Position numbers and translations under genes: made by a program. The notes under the pieces are model-generated. The model did no database searches. It worked only from the letters and a program-made list of their open reading frames with translations, and was not told where the DNA came from. A DNA stretch of 64,000 bases from Botryotinia globosa. Taxonomy: Eukaryota; Ascomycota; Leotiomycetes; Helotiales; Sclerotiniaceae. Numbering within the stretch: the first letter of the stretch is position 1; each line of letters begins with the position of its first letter. Shown here in pieces: positions 46,203-60,118 of this stretch. The DNA is taken from contig RCSZ01000017.1 in assembly GCA_014898425.1 (NCBI GenBank), forward strand, positions 496,001 to 560,000. Reading direction: 5' to 3'.

Positions 46203-47655
46203 GTTGCGAGTGTGTATGGGGAGTGAGGAGAAGTCGAAATATGGAAAATTGTGTGACGATGATCGAGTTGGTAGAAGACCAGTGCGGATACGTTGTTGGA
46301 AGACGATGACGCCCATTCTGATGATGAGAGCAACGGAAATGGGCCAGCAAGGTCGTGAAATATGAAAAGAGTGCGCTTCGAAGCGTTCCAACCGACCGCC
46401 AAAATGGGGAAAGTTGGATGCTAGTCTCAAGAGATATAGACGAGGCGAGTGGTTATGTACAGACTATTGATGGCGTTACGGTTTCGCAAGGAAGTCAAAA
46501 ATACCATAATCATATTTCTTTTTAGATGCCCGATTTTAAACATGTATTTCCAGGTATTTGCGGATCATAAATCACACTTCCGCAAGCAGTTCATATATCA
46601 GATATTGAAATAGTGATTGTCAAAATTTCTAAAATGTGAACCTCCAACATTGACTTCCTTCGCTCGGATAAGCTCAAAATCGAAAACAAAAAAACACCAT
46701 CTCTAAAATCCCGGGAATAAAATCCCAGAGCCGGTTTTATTCCCAGTCGATGTAACTTTTTAAAAAATTGGCTCTGAATCTGTTCGTGTAAGTTAGAAAA
46801 ACGAGTGTAAAACTCAGACGTGCAACAAAAGATAAATTTGAGCGAGCACCACGTGATGTGGAAAAACGTCTAGCCGGCAAGGCGGTGATTCGTATTTTTT
46901 CTGCCACAGTCTCAGATTTATGATGTCTTTCGGTTTGTTATATCAGTTGTGAGCCTATGTATGATGTTCATGTAATGTAGTCTTGAGATCACGGGTATGT
47001 AGTGGTCACTGTCATGTACGAAGTGCTGGATCGACGTGGGAAACGTTAGTTCTCGAGCTTCCAATTATCCTGCCAATCATTGGAAGGTTCTACTGTAAAG
47101 ACTTCTAGGACATACCTGTTGCTAAAATAAGGAACAACGTCACAATAATAGAAACAGTCCCTGAATTCTGGCTGCTTCTGGGCGCCTTGTATTCTGCTGA
47201 AGGGTGAGGGAATACTACGTAGGTAGGTAGGAGGTGGCTGCGGATCTTCTGAGCACGTACAGTAATGCTTGCGCATATGAAGATGATTATATGAATACAG
47301 ATCGACCTCGGATTGAAATAAAGATAAAGGTGCCAAAGCTAAGGCATAGGGGAACAAGAGTTAGGCCTGGGTCATGGCAATGCAGCGGGGTAGAAGCCAA
47401 TTTGAGTGGCAGATTTCAGCTGGCTCTCGTCATTTCTTCAATAGGAAATCATAGAGGCTTCATTTTTCAGTCATTCCAAGGTTCTAAGCCAAACCTTTCA
47501 ACATATTCACATGAATCACTTTCATATTTCAAAGTCAATAATTGAAAATTCAAGCATGTTTGCCATAGATTCTGCGTAGCATTGAGTAATATCTGAACGA
47601 CATTATAGCGTGCGAAAATCTATTCCTTCATGTTCGACTATCCATTGATACTAAT
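46203..47655. other. Intergenic between convergent RSA3 and ubiquitin-RPS31
   Basis: About 1.45 kb, AT-rich. A CACGTG E-box-like site is at 46850-46855 and a GTAGGTAGGTAGG run near 47219. The frames at 47046-47357 (-) and 47234-47545 (+) overlap and carry no family signal. Nothing else. Confidence 0.4.
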
Positions 47656-48561
<906 letters not shown>

Positions 48562-49267
48562 ATGGTCAAGAAGCGCGCGTCCAAGTACGATTTCCCACCC
48601 CATCCATAATTCACAACGAGCTCTTCGAGAAATGATACAATTGTCATTATTATATCAACGTCGCAAAACATGAAATACCTGGGGAATCAGGAGGCTGATT
48701 AGTTTTATAGCGGACGTAACAAGAAGGGTCGTGGTCATGTCAAGCCCATCAGATGCTCCAACTGCTCCCGATGCACACCAAAGGACAAGGCGATCAAGAG
48801 ATTTACCATCCGTAACATGGTTGAGTCCGCTGCCATCCGTACGTTCCGATTACTCCAGATAATTCCCTTTCATGGATTTCGTATAAAATATGAAACATCA
48901 AGAGATTTGGGAGATGAGAGAGAGACTTTGTACTCTTTTGCAACAGACGCTGACACGATTTTATTACAGGTGATATCTCAGAGGCATCTGTCTTCTCTGA
49001 GTACACAGTTCCCAAGATGTACCTCAAATTGCAATACTGCGTCTCTTGCGCCATCCACGGCAAGATTGTCCGGTATGTTAATGCTATGAGATGAATCCTT
49101 GGTTGAACTGCCAGTAAGTTTAACCCTTAAAGAACACTTGGGCTGATTCCCTTTTCTACAGTGTTCGATCCCGTGTTGGAAGACGTAACCGTGCCCCACC
49201 TCCCCGTGTTAGATACAACAAGGACGGAAAGAAGGTCAACCCAAACCAAGCTGCCGCTAAGGCTTAG
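48562..49267 (+). CDS. rps26: 40S ribosomal protein eS26 (RPS26)
   Basis: Four exons: 48562-48584, 48711-48838, 48970-49072 and 49162-49267 (119 aa, the family length). It reads [71 protein letters not shown] and [13 protein letters not shown]. The paired cysteines of the zinc site are all present. It is a component of the 40S mRNA exit region. The exon joins all restore conserved residues. Confidence 0.97.
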
Positions 49268-50209
49268 AGTGCTTTAGGTTGGGAACGGAGGAGTTATCGA
49301 CTGGGGTTTTCGGGATGCATTTTGTCTTAACCAATTTCTAATGCAAAAAGCATTGCTTAGACAAATATGACCTCATTGACTGATAATAAATCTTCAACCA
49401 ACCTTCTCAACCTTTCAAACATGTGATATTTACTGGAAACTGCTTTGGTCGAACCTTCACTGTTCATTCAAAATTCCCACGGTAGCAGAGAATATGAGCA
49501 GGCCCCTTTAAATACTCCGTCATATGCCTAACTTCTGCATCGACACAAGAAATAGACTTGAGATGAGCTCGAACGGTCTGCACTTATCAGTGATAGAGCG
49601 ATTGTACTCACATTCAACAATTAGAAGATGGGAAGTAGCGTACTAGAGGTTTTTATAAGAAATTATAGTCTTTCCGATACAGAATAATTCACAAATTAGA
49701 ACGGAATGAGGGAATGACGATGAAGTGATAATCCTGAGACGGGGTTTAAGATTATTATTTATTCCTTGGTATCCTTACATGGTACACTTAAGAAGAGTAG
49801 GACGAGGACGAGTCTCTCCCCCAGGAAATTGGCTCCACGAAGTTGACGATGGAGAAGCAAGAGGTAATTTGAGAGGAATGGTGGAGGGGAAATGCAGATA
49901 TTTGCTTCATTCTATATTTTTAGGAATCTTTCAAAATCTAGGATTTCAATGATTTGAGCTGAATTTCGATGATACGTGTTTTCAGAGTTATAAATGTGGT
50001 TGAAGTGTTTGACATATCGGAAACCTGTTAATATTCAAAGCTTCAGTGCTGAACCTTGAGAATTCGTAAAAAATCGAAGGATCTCTCATTATTCAAGAGT
50101 TACATATTTTGCCATTTCTATATATTGGATATCTGGTCAAAGATTTGCAATTTTGCCACGATCTAATCCAAGAATAACCCCAGCCCATCCACATTATCCA
50201 CCTCTTACT
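49268..50209. other. Intergenic between convergent RPS26 and TIP20
   Basis: About 940 bases, AT-rich. The frame at 49725-49952 has no features. Nothing to call. Confidence 0.4.
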
Positions 50210-52977
50210 TTACTCGTTTGCCTCAACTCTTCGCAGGATAATCTGTCTCGCGGTAGGATTGTCCAATAGATCCAAATGCAACTTCTTCAGAACCCCTTCG
50301 CATGCTTGTCTACCAGCATAAATCTTCTCCGCTGCCTCTGACAAAGACATCACTTCTTCATCCGATGCCTCTATAGGCAAATTGAGCAAAGCAATGCCTT
50401 GCGTAAGTCGTGGCATCATGAATGCCGTACCCTCTAACGGTAGATAGTTGCCAATGATGCTTTGAATACCTTTTAGGTCTTGGGAAAAGCGAGCTGCGCC
50501 TAACGTTGTAAAATCCTGCCTGAGGAGGACTTCGTTGAAAAGCATGTCTTCGAGGGCTGAGATTGCTTGACGCCAAATTCGCATGAATGCAGCACAAGAA
50601 ATGGTTTTCTCGAGATAAGCCATTTTCTCTTTCATTGTCTGAAGAGGTTGGTCAAGCTCGGCTGATATTGTTAAAGAGGACGTGTAATGTGGTACTAAAC
50701 AGTATTAGTGAAAAGCTGGTGGAAAATGCAAGCAAGTTGAACAAATTCAACATTGTGAAAATGCTAAATATCATGAATATACCAAACGGTGAATCATCGA
50801 GACAGTTTAAATCCTTGATGGATACTGGATAAGTCAAAGGGTATCAAGGATTCAGATGATTCGGGAGTGTAGGATGAGAGAAAAATAACTCACAGGATTG
50901 AGAGTCTTGGCCAACTGTTGTCCATTGCGCTTGAGTGAGATAAGCTCTGAAAGCATTTGGAAATGGGTATTTGATCGCTCTCTGTAGAAGATCTCCCGCG
51001 TTGCTCCGTATCTTCTTGAAGCCTTGGATGGTTGTATCGAAGATGGTTCCTTCACCAGTGCCTAGCTTGAGCGAAGTAGATAGTTTTAGTTGCGAACAGG
51101 TAATCGGGCCAGCGATGGCGCTATCCGGATGTACACCTTGTGCTCTCTCGTCTAATTGAAAATATAATTCCACGAAAAACTAACAATAAATCAGTACTTA
51201 TCGTCATCATAGTATGTTGAGAGAAGATACTAACTGCTTCGTTGCTAAGGAATTCCAGAGTTGAGATAATATGATCTGCGCTACCAAAGACTTTGCAAAG
51301 ACTGACGAGCCCAGCCATTCCCTCGACAGACCGTTGTTGTTCTTTAGTGGCGCCTGTAGCTATACGGCCAACAGTTGAGGTAAGTGAGATGTACGCATCC
51401 AGAGACTCGGACAGGCGAATTTGGTACCTATCAAGAACCGCGATTTGAGTATTGAGGAAGAAACGAAGTTTATGTGAGACTTTTCTGAGGTCTTTATATT
51501 GTGTTGTTATTGCCTTTAGGAGATCAGTGACCTTGGTGGCACCAAAAGTACCTTTAGTCTTCTTAGACTCGTTGCTGTCGTAGTCAATATCTCCGTTGTC
51601 TGGCGAATCCATTATTTCTTCATATCTCTGAAAGGCAAATCTTTCCTCAGCTTCTAGCCAGGGACCGAACCATTTATCTAGAACATGCCAAGTCACACCA
51701 ACCCATCCAACTTCAGAATTGCCACCATCATACTTGTACTTGATTCGGATAGCATCGTCCCAGACCATTAATTGGCCTATAAATTTACTCAAATGCGCGG
51801 GGTTGTGCTGAATTTCGTTAAGAACAAGATCGGTCTTCTCTTTAACTAATGGCAAGAGTGCTGTGACAAAGGCAGATACAGGATCTATGTAAAGTGAGTT
51901 CCCCGCCAAAGGACTGCCTAAGAAGTGTGCAGCCAGAACAGGTCCAGCATTATCTCGAAGATAAGTCTCATGCGCATCTATAACATCAATGATCCAATTT
52001 AGGTAATATTCCCCGAGCTAATTTTGTCAGAGTGATTTCATGAACGCAAGATAGAAACTTACCAGACTGCTCGCACTCGTAGGCGTGTTTCCCATGAAGT
52101 GATAGCGAAATTTCAGTTCATTCTCCTTCACCAGAACTGTGAAAGGCAGAAGTACAAGGGGCTCTCGAGCTTCTCTGATTTCTGGAGCTTGCAGGTCTAA
52201 AAGTCTTCCAAAGCATATTTGCCATTCCTTGGAAACTTCAACAGTGAGATCTGGCCAATTTAAGGCTTTGAGTACATCCCGGAATTCTTTGACCATGATT
52301 TGAACCATTTGTGCCCATAAATGACTGGAAGTCTGTTCGACGTAGGAAACGAGATGAGGGGCAGCAATTTCTGTGGAATTCTGAGTCGTTTGTAAAGTCA
52401 TCGCAAGTTGTTTTAATCGCACATATGGCTTTAGGGCCTCGGTAGGGTTTTCAGGTAAATTTTGATGAGCTTCCTTGGTCAGATCATCGACATCCCTCAA
52501 TAGTTCAACATATGCTTGTGCTAATTCAACCTGTTGTAATTTCTCCATCGGGCCTTTTAAACGTCGCACTGCTTCCTCTGGAGTATCTGAAGATGTAAGC
52601 ATCATCATCCGCGCTCGTAAGTCCTCCTGGTGTTGCTCAAAAACTTGAGTCTTTTGGGACATCGACGACGTGTGATTTGCGGCGGATTTTTTGGCCTCAG
52701 CTAGCTTGGTTTTGGCATCTTTCAACTATAAGAAGTTCTTGTTAGCTAGTATAATGAAATTAGCATTTGTACTGCGACTTACTTGCTCTTCCAGCTGTCT
52801 TTGCTTTGCTTCTACATTCTCCAATAAGCTCGACAGATCTGTCATATCTGTAGTGGTTTGGATTTTGTCGTTCAACCAGTCTTCAACTCTGATATTTCTT
52901 TCTCCAACCGGTATATCGTCGATAGGATTGCATAAGTAAGCCCTCGGGCTACGCTCCTGCTCTATATGGAGCGACAT
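50210..52977 (-). CDS. tip20: RINT-1/TIP20 family vesicle-tethering protein
   Basis: Five exons: 52977-52783, 52725-52063, 52017-51235, 51179-50894 and 50661-50210 (792 aa). An N-terminal coiled coil (LLENVEAKQRQLEEQ...KLAEAKKSAANHTSS) precedes the RINT-1/TIP20 helical rod: LGEYYLNWIIDVIDAHETYL, GWVGVTWHVLDKWFGPWLEAEE, and FFVELYFQLDERAQGVHPDS. The C-terminus is RIWRQAISALEDMLFNEVLLRQ...MSLSEAAEKIYAGR. TIP20/RINT-1 is part of the Dsl1/NRZ complex that captures COPI vesicles at the ER. The last intron is long (232 nt) but its splice SS|ELDQPLQTM keeps frame. It is divergent from DNA ligase I. Confidence 0.92.
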
Positions 52978-53604
52978 GTTTGTTGATCGGGTGGTCCTTT
53001 TCGATTGATAGTTGCAGTATTTGAAGTTGTCCTTTAGTGAAGGTAAATTAATATAAGGGAGGGATGGTTATGTAACAATTAAATTTTAGCGTCGCCAAAA
53101 AGCACTTCCAGAATTGATATGGACATCTCGATTCTCCAGCTACCATATGTTCACTCAACCAAGCATCATCAAAAGATATACCAGATAGTAGAAAACTCCG
53201 ACACCAAGTCAATTAGAAGCTCCTGATTATTTCAATTCAATTTTCAAATCCGAATCTTAATTACCAGATTTAATGTCAAATATGGAAAAGAGCGTTATTT
53301 CTGATGTTTGGTTTTATTTCGTGCATTGTGGAGAGCACCTACCATTTTCCGGGGTCCCTTTTGAAAGACGACGACGTCACCGAAATCTGCGTGGGCTGTA
53401 TTTACTAGGTAGCTGTCAATATACTTTTTCATTAGTCCTACAACTCACTTTGGGTTTGCGAGATGTTTTGAACCCAATAATTAATCAAATCTTTCTTTGT
53501 GCTTAGCAACAGTTCTCACAATGGCGCGGAGTTGATAATACTAAGCATATTCACAACCGTTGACTCTACCGTTTCAGGTGCAAGTGGCGAAAGGCATATA
53601 GATC
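52978..53604. promoter_or_regulatory. Divergent promoter, TIP20 (-) and CDC9 (+)
   Basis: 627 bases between the two start codons. A GACGACGTCACC stretch near 53369 holds a CRE-like ACGTCA. I saw no ACGCGT MCB site, which would have been expected for an S-phase ligase gene. Beyond that nothing specific. Confidence 0.4.
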
Positions 53605-56402
53605 ATGGGGACACCTACGAAGCGGAGGAAGCTCAACAATGATACAAAGTCCAATGGTTCTCGAAATCTCGACTTCTTTTTCGGAAAGCAAAAGAAAGAT
53701 GAAGAAGGGTTGTCGTCTCGATCAGTCGGCAGTCCAATCCTGAGCAATTCAGGTAGCGCGGGACCCTCGGAACTGACTGATGAGCAACTGGCTAGAAAAT
53801 TACAAGAGGAATGGAATCAGGAATCGATTGGCGCAAGAGAGGTGACCGAGAATCATTCGGTGAAGATCGACGAGAAACCTTCAGAGGCTCCAATCCCTGC
53901 GGTAGCTACTACAAGCCATACAGACGAAGAGACCTCAATTCATAGCATTCACGACCAGCCAAGTGTAAAGCTGGCCAAGCCGAATACCAATAAAAACACT
54001 CTTTCTCTACAATCCGCTGGCACGGCAGAAGATACCATTTCATCAAATATTCCATTGGATGAAAGTTCTTTGACTTTCGAACCTTCCAAGTATGTGTTTG
54101 ATCTGCAAAAACACTGGGCTGCAGAAGGAGGGGATGCGTCTTATGCTCTCTTGACAAGATGTTTTGTACTCGTGAATAGCACCCAGAGTCGCATAAAAAT
54201 TGTAGACACTTTAGTCAATTTACTAAGGATTATCATCGAGGGTGATCCAGATGCTCTCCTACCTACTGTACGTTCATTCCGTGCCTACAAGTCCTTCATA
54301 GGCAGATGCAACATATTCATATCATAAGCCACATAACAGGTTCCGTTCTATACTTGTACTGATTCTCAATAAAGGTCTGGCTGGCAACGAATGCGATCTC
54401 ACCGCCATACATATCCCTTGAACTAGGTCTGGGAGGCTCGGCCATTTCAAAAGCATTGAAAAATGTGTGTGGGCTGGACTCTAGGTCATTGAAGACCTTA
54501 TTCGATAAACATGGTGATGCTGGTGATGTCGCTTTCGAGGCGAAGAAGAGACAAAGTTTTACACTGAGAAAGCCAAAGCCACTCACAATAAAAGGGGTTT
54601 ATCAGTCCCTAGTCAAGATAGCCAAGACGCAAGGAACAGGCAGTAGTGAGATCAAGCAACGAGTTGTTGATCGCTTACTGCAAGATGCCAGAGGAGCAGA
54701 GGAGAGTCGATATGTTGTTAGAACTTTGTGCCAACATGTAAGTAATCATACTATCTCCCCAATACACTTCGTACGGTTGATTTATGGAGGACCATGTCGA
54801 TCTCTCACTGATCCTGTCTGTTAGCTCCGTATCGGTGCAGTGAAAACTACAATGTTGATTGCTTTATCTCGAGCTTTCCAACTATCTAAACCACCGGGAG
54901 CAGACTTTCCTCTTAAATCACCACAAGTGTTGGCGAAACTTAAAAAAGAAGGCTTGACTGAGGTATGGTCCAAAGGTGAAGAAATCGTGAAAGCATGTTT
55001 TGCAAAGAGACCCAATTATAACGACCTGGTACCAGTTTTACTTGAGATTGGAGTCTGTGAGGAACTACTAATTAGATGCGGACTAGCCTTACATATTCCG
55101 TTACGCCCCATGTTAGGAAGTATTACTAGGGATCTTGCAGAAATGCTTACGAAGCTTCAAGGTAGAGATTTCAGTTGCGAGTATAAGTATGATGGACAAC
55201 GAGCACAAGTTCATTGCGATGAGAACGGAAAAGTGTCAATATTCTCCAGGCATCTAGAACTTATGACTGACAAATATCCCGATCTTGTGGCATTGATTCC
55301 CAAGATTCGCGGAGAAGGAGTTGATAGTTTCATCATAGAAGGAGAGGTCGTTTCTGTCGATCGGGAAACTGGCGATCTGAAACCCTTTCAATCGTTAGCA
55401 AATCGAGCAAGGAAAGACGTAGCAATTGGAAGTGTTACTATTAATGTGTGCTTGTTCTCTTTCGATTTGATGTATTTGAATGGCGAATCACTTCTGAATC
55501 GAACATTCCGGGAAAGACGAGAACTTCTTCGGGGTTTGTTTGTTGAGGTACCGAATCAGTTCACCTGGGTGAAAAGTATCGATGCTACTTCTCAAGACTC
55601 AGAAGTTGTTTTGGAATTCTTCAAAGGTGCGACAGAGCGAAAGTGTGAAGGAATCATGGTGAAGATTCTAGATAATCTACCAAACCCCACGTTGCCCGAG
55701 TCAGAGAAATTTTCAGATGAACCAGTATCCTCTATCCTCCAGACGCCCCAGAAGCATGCAAAAGAGAGAGAAAAGCCTATCGATCAAGAGCCAGAGAAGA
55801 AACCCCGAAGAAAAGCTTTATTATCTACCTATGAGCCTGACAAACGACTGGATTCTTGGCTGAAAGTAAAGAAAGACTACAGTGCTTCATATGATACACT
55901 CGATTTGATACCTGTTGCTGCTTGGCATGGCCAAGGACGCAAAGCAAAATTTTGGTCGCCAATCCTCCTCGCGGTTCGCAACGAAGAGACAGGCACTCTG
56001 GAAGCCGTGTGTAAATGTATCTCGGGATTTAGTGATACATTTTACAAGGCCAACAAAGAATTCTACGAAGAAGGTGGCGAGCATGTTCTCGGAGGCAAAC
56101 CAAATTACGTCGATTATCGAGGAGGGAACCCCGATGTATGGTTTGAACCGCAAGAGGTCTGGGAGATGGCTTTTGCGGATGTCACGATCAGTCCGGTTTA
56201 TAGAGCGGCAATTGGTCTCGTGAGCGATGAAAAGGGATTAAGTTTGAGATTTCCTAGATTCCTTAAAAAGAGAGAAGATAAATCTATAGAAGAGGCGAGC
56301 ACAGGTGAATTCCTGGCTACCTTGTGGAGGAAGCAGGAACAAAAGGTTGACGGTGGAAATAATGAAGCACAGGAGGTAGATCCAGAGGAGGACGAAGAAT
56401 GA
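53605..56402 (+). CDS. cdc9: ATP-dependent DNA ligase I (CDC9/LIG1)
   Basis: Three exons: 53605-54267, 54375-54737 and 54825-56402 (867 aa). The N-terminus has a basic patch and a PIP-like box (NLDFFFGK) for PCNA. The DNA-binding domain follows (VWLATNAISPPYISLELGLG...SEIKQRVVDRLL). The adenylation core has motif I EYKYDGQR with the catalytic Lys near residue 463, then FIIEGEVVSVD and KCEGIMVKIL; WLKVKKDY begins the OB part and LRFPRFLKKREDKSIEEAST closes it. About 50 charged/Pro residues are inserted between the GIMVK and STYEPDKR motifs, probably a disordered loop. The enzyme seals Okazaki fragments and repair nicks in nucleus and mitochondria. Confidence 0.96.
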
Positions 56403-56830
56403 TCCATCGCTTTACGCAAGTTATTCGAGCTAGACGATAAACCGCCATCGAGAGGATATTATCTATGTTGGAAATGTATCGTAACATTAATATTCACCGG
56501 TACCTATGTAGTAGAAGCTGCTTCCAGTAAGGCCTGAAGACCATACATCTATAGTATTGCTTTTATACTTCAATCGTACACAGAACAAATGAAAGATGAC
56601 ATTTAGAAACATAGACTTGTTCCATCAAATCATATTCCTTAATCGTGAAGAAAGGGGTGAAACAATTGTCCTGGTGCTATAAATTTACAAACTCCACTTT
56701 ATCAGCATCTCGTTGCCGAGCCAACATAGAAGTCACAACCCGGAAAAAAAGACGATAATTGATACATTAACAACTCATTGATATTAATTTAAAGTTTACT
56801 ACAGTCAATTTCTTTGCACCAATATCTATT
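56403..56830. other. Intergenic, CDC9 to GCNA-like gene
   Basis: About 430 bases of AT-rich flank. Nothing to call. Confidence 0.4.
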
Positions 56831-58972
56831 ATGGCGAGGCTTGTAGTATATAGTAGTGATGAGGAACTTCCGGACGTGAATGAAGTTATTCGAGGAAAGG
56901 CAGGAACAAAAACATCAGAAAAAGTATCTGGGGAAACCAATAGGAAGGTCGAGCGGAATGAACCGAAAAGTGGTCTGAAGAAAGAGAAAGGATCGATGGT
57001 CTCAAATGTGGAGGAATTAGGGAGTGATGAAATAGAAAGCTCTAAGAATGCAAAGCCTAAAGCTAGGAAACGCGTTTTGAAGCAGAACTCAGATAACCCG
57101 CTTTTGAAACCGTTGAGTGTGGGTACGAAGCGATCGAGTACGGAGCCTAGAAAGATATCGGCTTCAAATTCGGCGGTTCCGATGACACGAGTGGCGAAGG
57201 AAGAACCAAGGCGGAAGGCAACGGTTGTGAAACCTAGGATACCGGGTTTTGAAGAGGAGCGCAAAGTTGTAGCTCGGAACCATAGGGCAACGGATTCGGA
57301 AGAGGAAAAGGATGAAGATGATTCGGACGATTTATCGGATTTTGTACCGATGCCAAAAGTGTTGAAGGATGAACCAAAAAGAAAACCAATAGCTCCAAAG
57401 CCTAGGATACCAGATCTTGGGGAGAAACGAAGACCGACGGCTAGGAAACCTACGATAGCCGATTCAGAGGAGGAAGACGAAGATGATAATTCAGATGATC
57501 TATCAGATTTCATAGTAGACGACGATGAAGATTCTGACGTGTTCAAAACACCACCAAAATCGACTCGAAGACTGGTCAGGGGTCGTAGGACAGTAGTCGA
57601 AGATTCGAGTGGGACCGATACAGAGGAGGAGATTCTGCGACAACTTCTAGACAAAACCACACTCGACGACAGCGACACACCACCTGCATTCAACCCGCCG
57701 GTCTTACAGCCACCAAAGAGAGACGAGAAAGTTGAGGTTCGACCAGGGACTTCCTCTAGTTTTGATGACAATGGAGCTGTTTTACGATTGTAAGAAAGTC
57801 GACCTCATAGTGTTAGAAACTTGCTAATGTATTCAAGCTCCCCTTCGTCCAGGAAAGTATCCAAAGGAGTGAAACTATCAACACCCCCAGGAAGCCCGGA
57901 ATTAAAACCTCGAGGCCTGGCATCACCTAAGAAGTTACCCCGCATACCATCTACACCGCATCGTCCTAGTATGGATAGTTTCTGGTCTCAAGATCTTGTC
58001 AACGATTGGAACGATCAATACTCTCCCATGAAAACCCTCCAACCCATCTCCAAGCCCAAACTCCAACCACCCTCAACTTCAGGAGGTATATCTCTCTTCA
58101 AGAAACCCCCTCCATTCAAAGCTCCTCGCATAGACAAAGATTTCAAAAAAGCCTTCTCAATCTCCAAACACACCATCGCCTCTGATTTCCTCCTCGAACT
58201 CGACACCAAAATCACATCCGGCCGCATTGCCGAACTGTCCGCTTCTACAGGCGGAGTCCAAATCATCTGGTCCAAAAAACTCATCACAACCGCCGGTCGC
58301 GCAAATTGGAAGCGCGAGACCGTCAAATCTCCCCTAACCACCAATCCCGATGGCAAAGCCCCCACCACATTCCGTCACTACGCATCCATCGAGCTCGCTG
58401 AAAAAGTCATCGACGATGAAAATCGTCTTTTGAATGTCCTCGCGCACGAATTTTGTCATCTGGCCAATTTCATGATCTCGAATATCAAAACTAATCCGCA
58501 CGGAAAAGAATTCAAAGAATGGGCTGCGAAGTGTTCAAATGAATTTGGGCATCGCGGGATTGAGGTTACGACGAAACATTCTTATGAGATAGAATATAAG
58601 TATGTGTGGGAATGTACGGAAGCAGGGTGCAAAACACTGTTCAAGAGACATTCGAAAAGTATCGATACGCAAAGACATAGGTGTGGTGCTTGTAAGGGGG
58701 TTTTGGCGCAGATCAAACCGGTACCTAGGGGAGCGGCAAAGAATGGAAAGGAAAATGAGTATCAGATTTTTGTAAAGGAGAATATGAAGAGGATCAGGGA
58801 CGAGAATCCAGCGAGTCCGCAGAAAGATATTATGGGGTTGGTAGCGAAGAAGTATCAGGAGCGGAAGGCTAGTAAAGCTGCACAAGCGGGAGAGAAGCAG
58901 AGTACACCTGATGATGGGGACGTGGAGATTGTTGCGAGGAAACTCGATTTCTTGGATTTGACGAGTCCCTGA
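56831..58972 (+). CDS. GCNA/SprT-like nuclear metalloprotease
   Basis: Two exons, 56831-57789 and 57838-58972 (697 aa). Residues 1-350 are disordered and highly acidic/Ser-rich, with repeated DSEEE...DDLSDF blocks (at least two similar units) and KPRIPG/KPRIPD repeats. The SprT-like domain follows (about 430-610): FLLELDTKI, WSKKLITTAGRANW, and the zinc motif HEFCH (HExxH, near 523-527) in LNVLAHEFCHLANFMI. A zinc ribbon with CTEAGC and CGAC comes next. An HMG-like tail follows (YQIFVKENMKRIRDENP). This is the layout of GCNA proteins, which with SPRTN/Wss1 act on DNA-protein crosslinks. Acidic tract plus SprT plus zinc ribbon supports GCNA. Protease activity is inferred from the intact HExxH. 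Confidence 0.9.
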
Positions 58973-58999
58973 GAGTGAGAGTGAGAGTGAGAGTGAGAG
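58970..58999 (+). repeat. TGAGAG hexanucleotide repeat starting at a stop codon
   Basis: The TGA stop at 58970-58972 is the first TGA of five TGAGAG units. Any frame of the array carries TGA or short readthrough, so length change here should not extend the protein. Confidence 0.85.
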
Positions 59000-59285
59000 A
59001 ATGATCAAATTGAGATTTAAGATTTGTTGAATAACTAATGAAACTCATACTATTCAGACTATTCTTCATAATGACAACTAATTCTGTAGATACCTACGCA
59101 TTGCTCTGTCCTGACAAAGGGAATGGAAATTTGAAAAAACAAACCGTGAAACATAGCAAATCCTCAGCCTCCAGCCAAATCCATACTAAATCGATCCTCA
59201 TTCCATTTCGTCCCATATCGATCTCGCCCATCTCTCAATCCCCTTCCATCCGTTCCTCTCCCACTCCTCTTCCCCCTTTGATCGT
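58973..59285. other. Intergenic between convergent GCNA-like gene and MOG1
   Basis: 313 bases, including the tail of the TGAGAG repeat and a pyrimidine-rich stretch before the MOG1 stop. Nothing else. Confidence 0.4.
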
Positions 59286-60118
59286 CTAAACCTCATCAAA
59301 GAGGCCCCAATCCTTGATCTTGAAAGTTTCCCAAATCTTAGCTGCATGTTCGACAGCATTCTCAATCAATTTTCCCTGTTTTCCCAATTGCAAATCCACA
59401 TCATCGGCTGAATATTCGCCTTTGATATGAGGCACGTTAATTGTTACCAAGATATCGGTACTCTCTCTTTCTAATCGAATAAGATTGAGTACTATGGCTG
59501 TAAAATCTGGAGCTGAGGCGCGGGAGTTGGGATCATGAGGGGGTGTTTGAGTGGCGATGAGTGTGTAGGCGGGAGTGTTTTCGCTGGGAGTTGTCAGATT
59601 TGGGCTGGGTAGATGAAGACTTGGTCATGTGACGCGATGGAGATGGGACGATGGGGGCAGATGATAGAGGAATGGGGAAAGAACAAGAGAATGTGAGGTA
59701 CATACGGCAATTTAGAGAACTTAGTATCGGTAATCGACCATACTTTCACAGTATCCAAATCGGAATCAACAATATCCTCCAAATGAGTCGTCATAGCCGC
59801 TCCATCGGTCGCGGGGCTAGAGCCTGCAGTACCGACTCGCTCGGTGATATCGAATATGATACTGGTGAAACCATCTTTATCCAAATAGACTTCTTGATGG
59901 TCGGGAACTTGTCTTATGGTACTGTGGAATTGTTAGTTTGGTGCTGATCGTGATCGTGATGGTTTTGAGTTTTCGTCAGGAGTGGATGTGGGGCTCTGCA
60001 TGTGTTTGATGTTGGTTGGTTTTTTTCTAGAAAGAGCTTACCTGACGTCGGCGAATGTAGATGGAAGGTCGACTATGAGGGCGCCGCCGAAGAGTGGAGT
60101 GGAAGAATATGTAGTCAT
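59286..60118 (-). CDS. mog1: Ran-binding nuclear import factor MOG1
   Basis: Three exons: 60118-60042, 59921-59706 and 59604-59286 (203 aa). The N-terminus TPLFGGALIVDLPSTFADVS is the MOG1 hallmark. VPDHQEVYLDKDGFTSIIFDI follows, then VKVWSITDTKFSKLP, TPAYTLIATQTPPHD, and the end TFKIKDWGLFDEV. MOG1 binds Ran/Gsp1 and helps nucleotide release for nuclear protein import. Intron 1 (120 nt) and intron 2 (101 nt) are longer than average, but both joins restore the motif and the frame. Confidence 0.93.

Noticed and set aside
56767..57771. 334-codon - strand frame opposite the GCNA-like gene
   Set aside because: Antisense shadow of the acidic Ser/Asp-rich exon; Ser/Phe-rich reading with no family signal.
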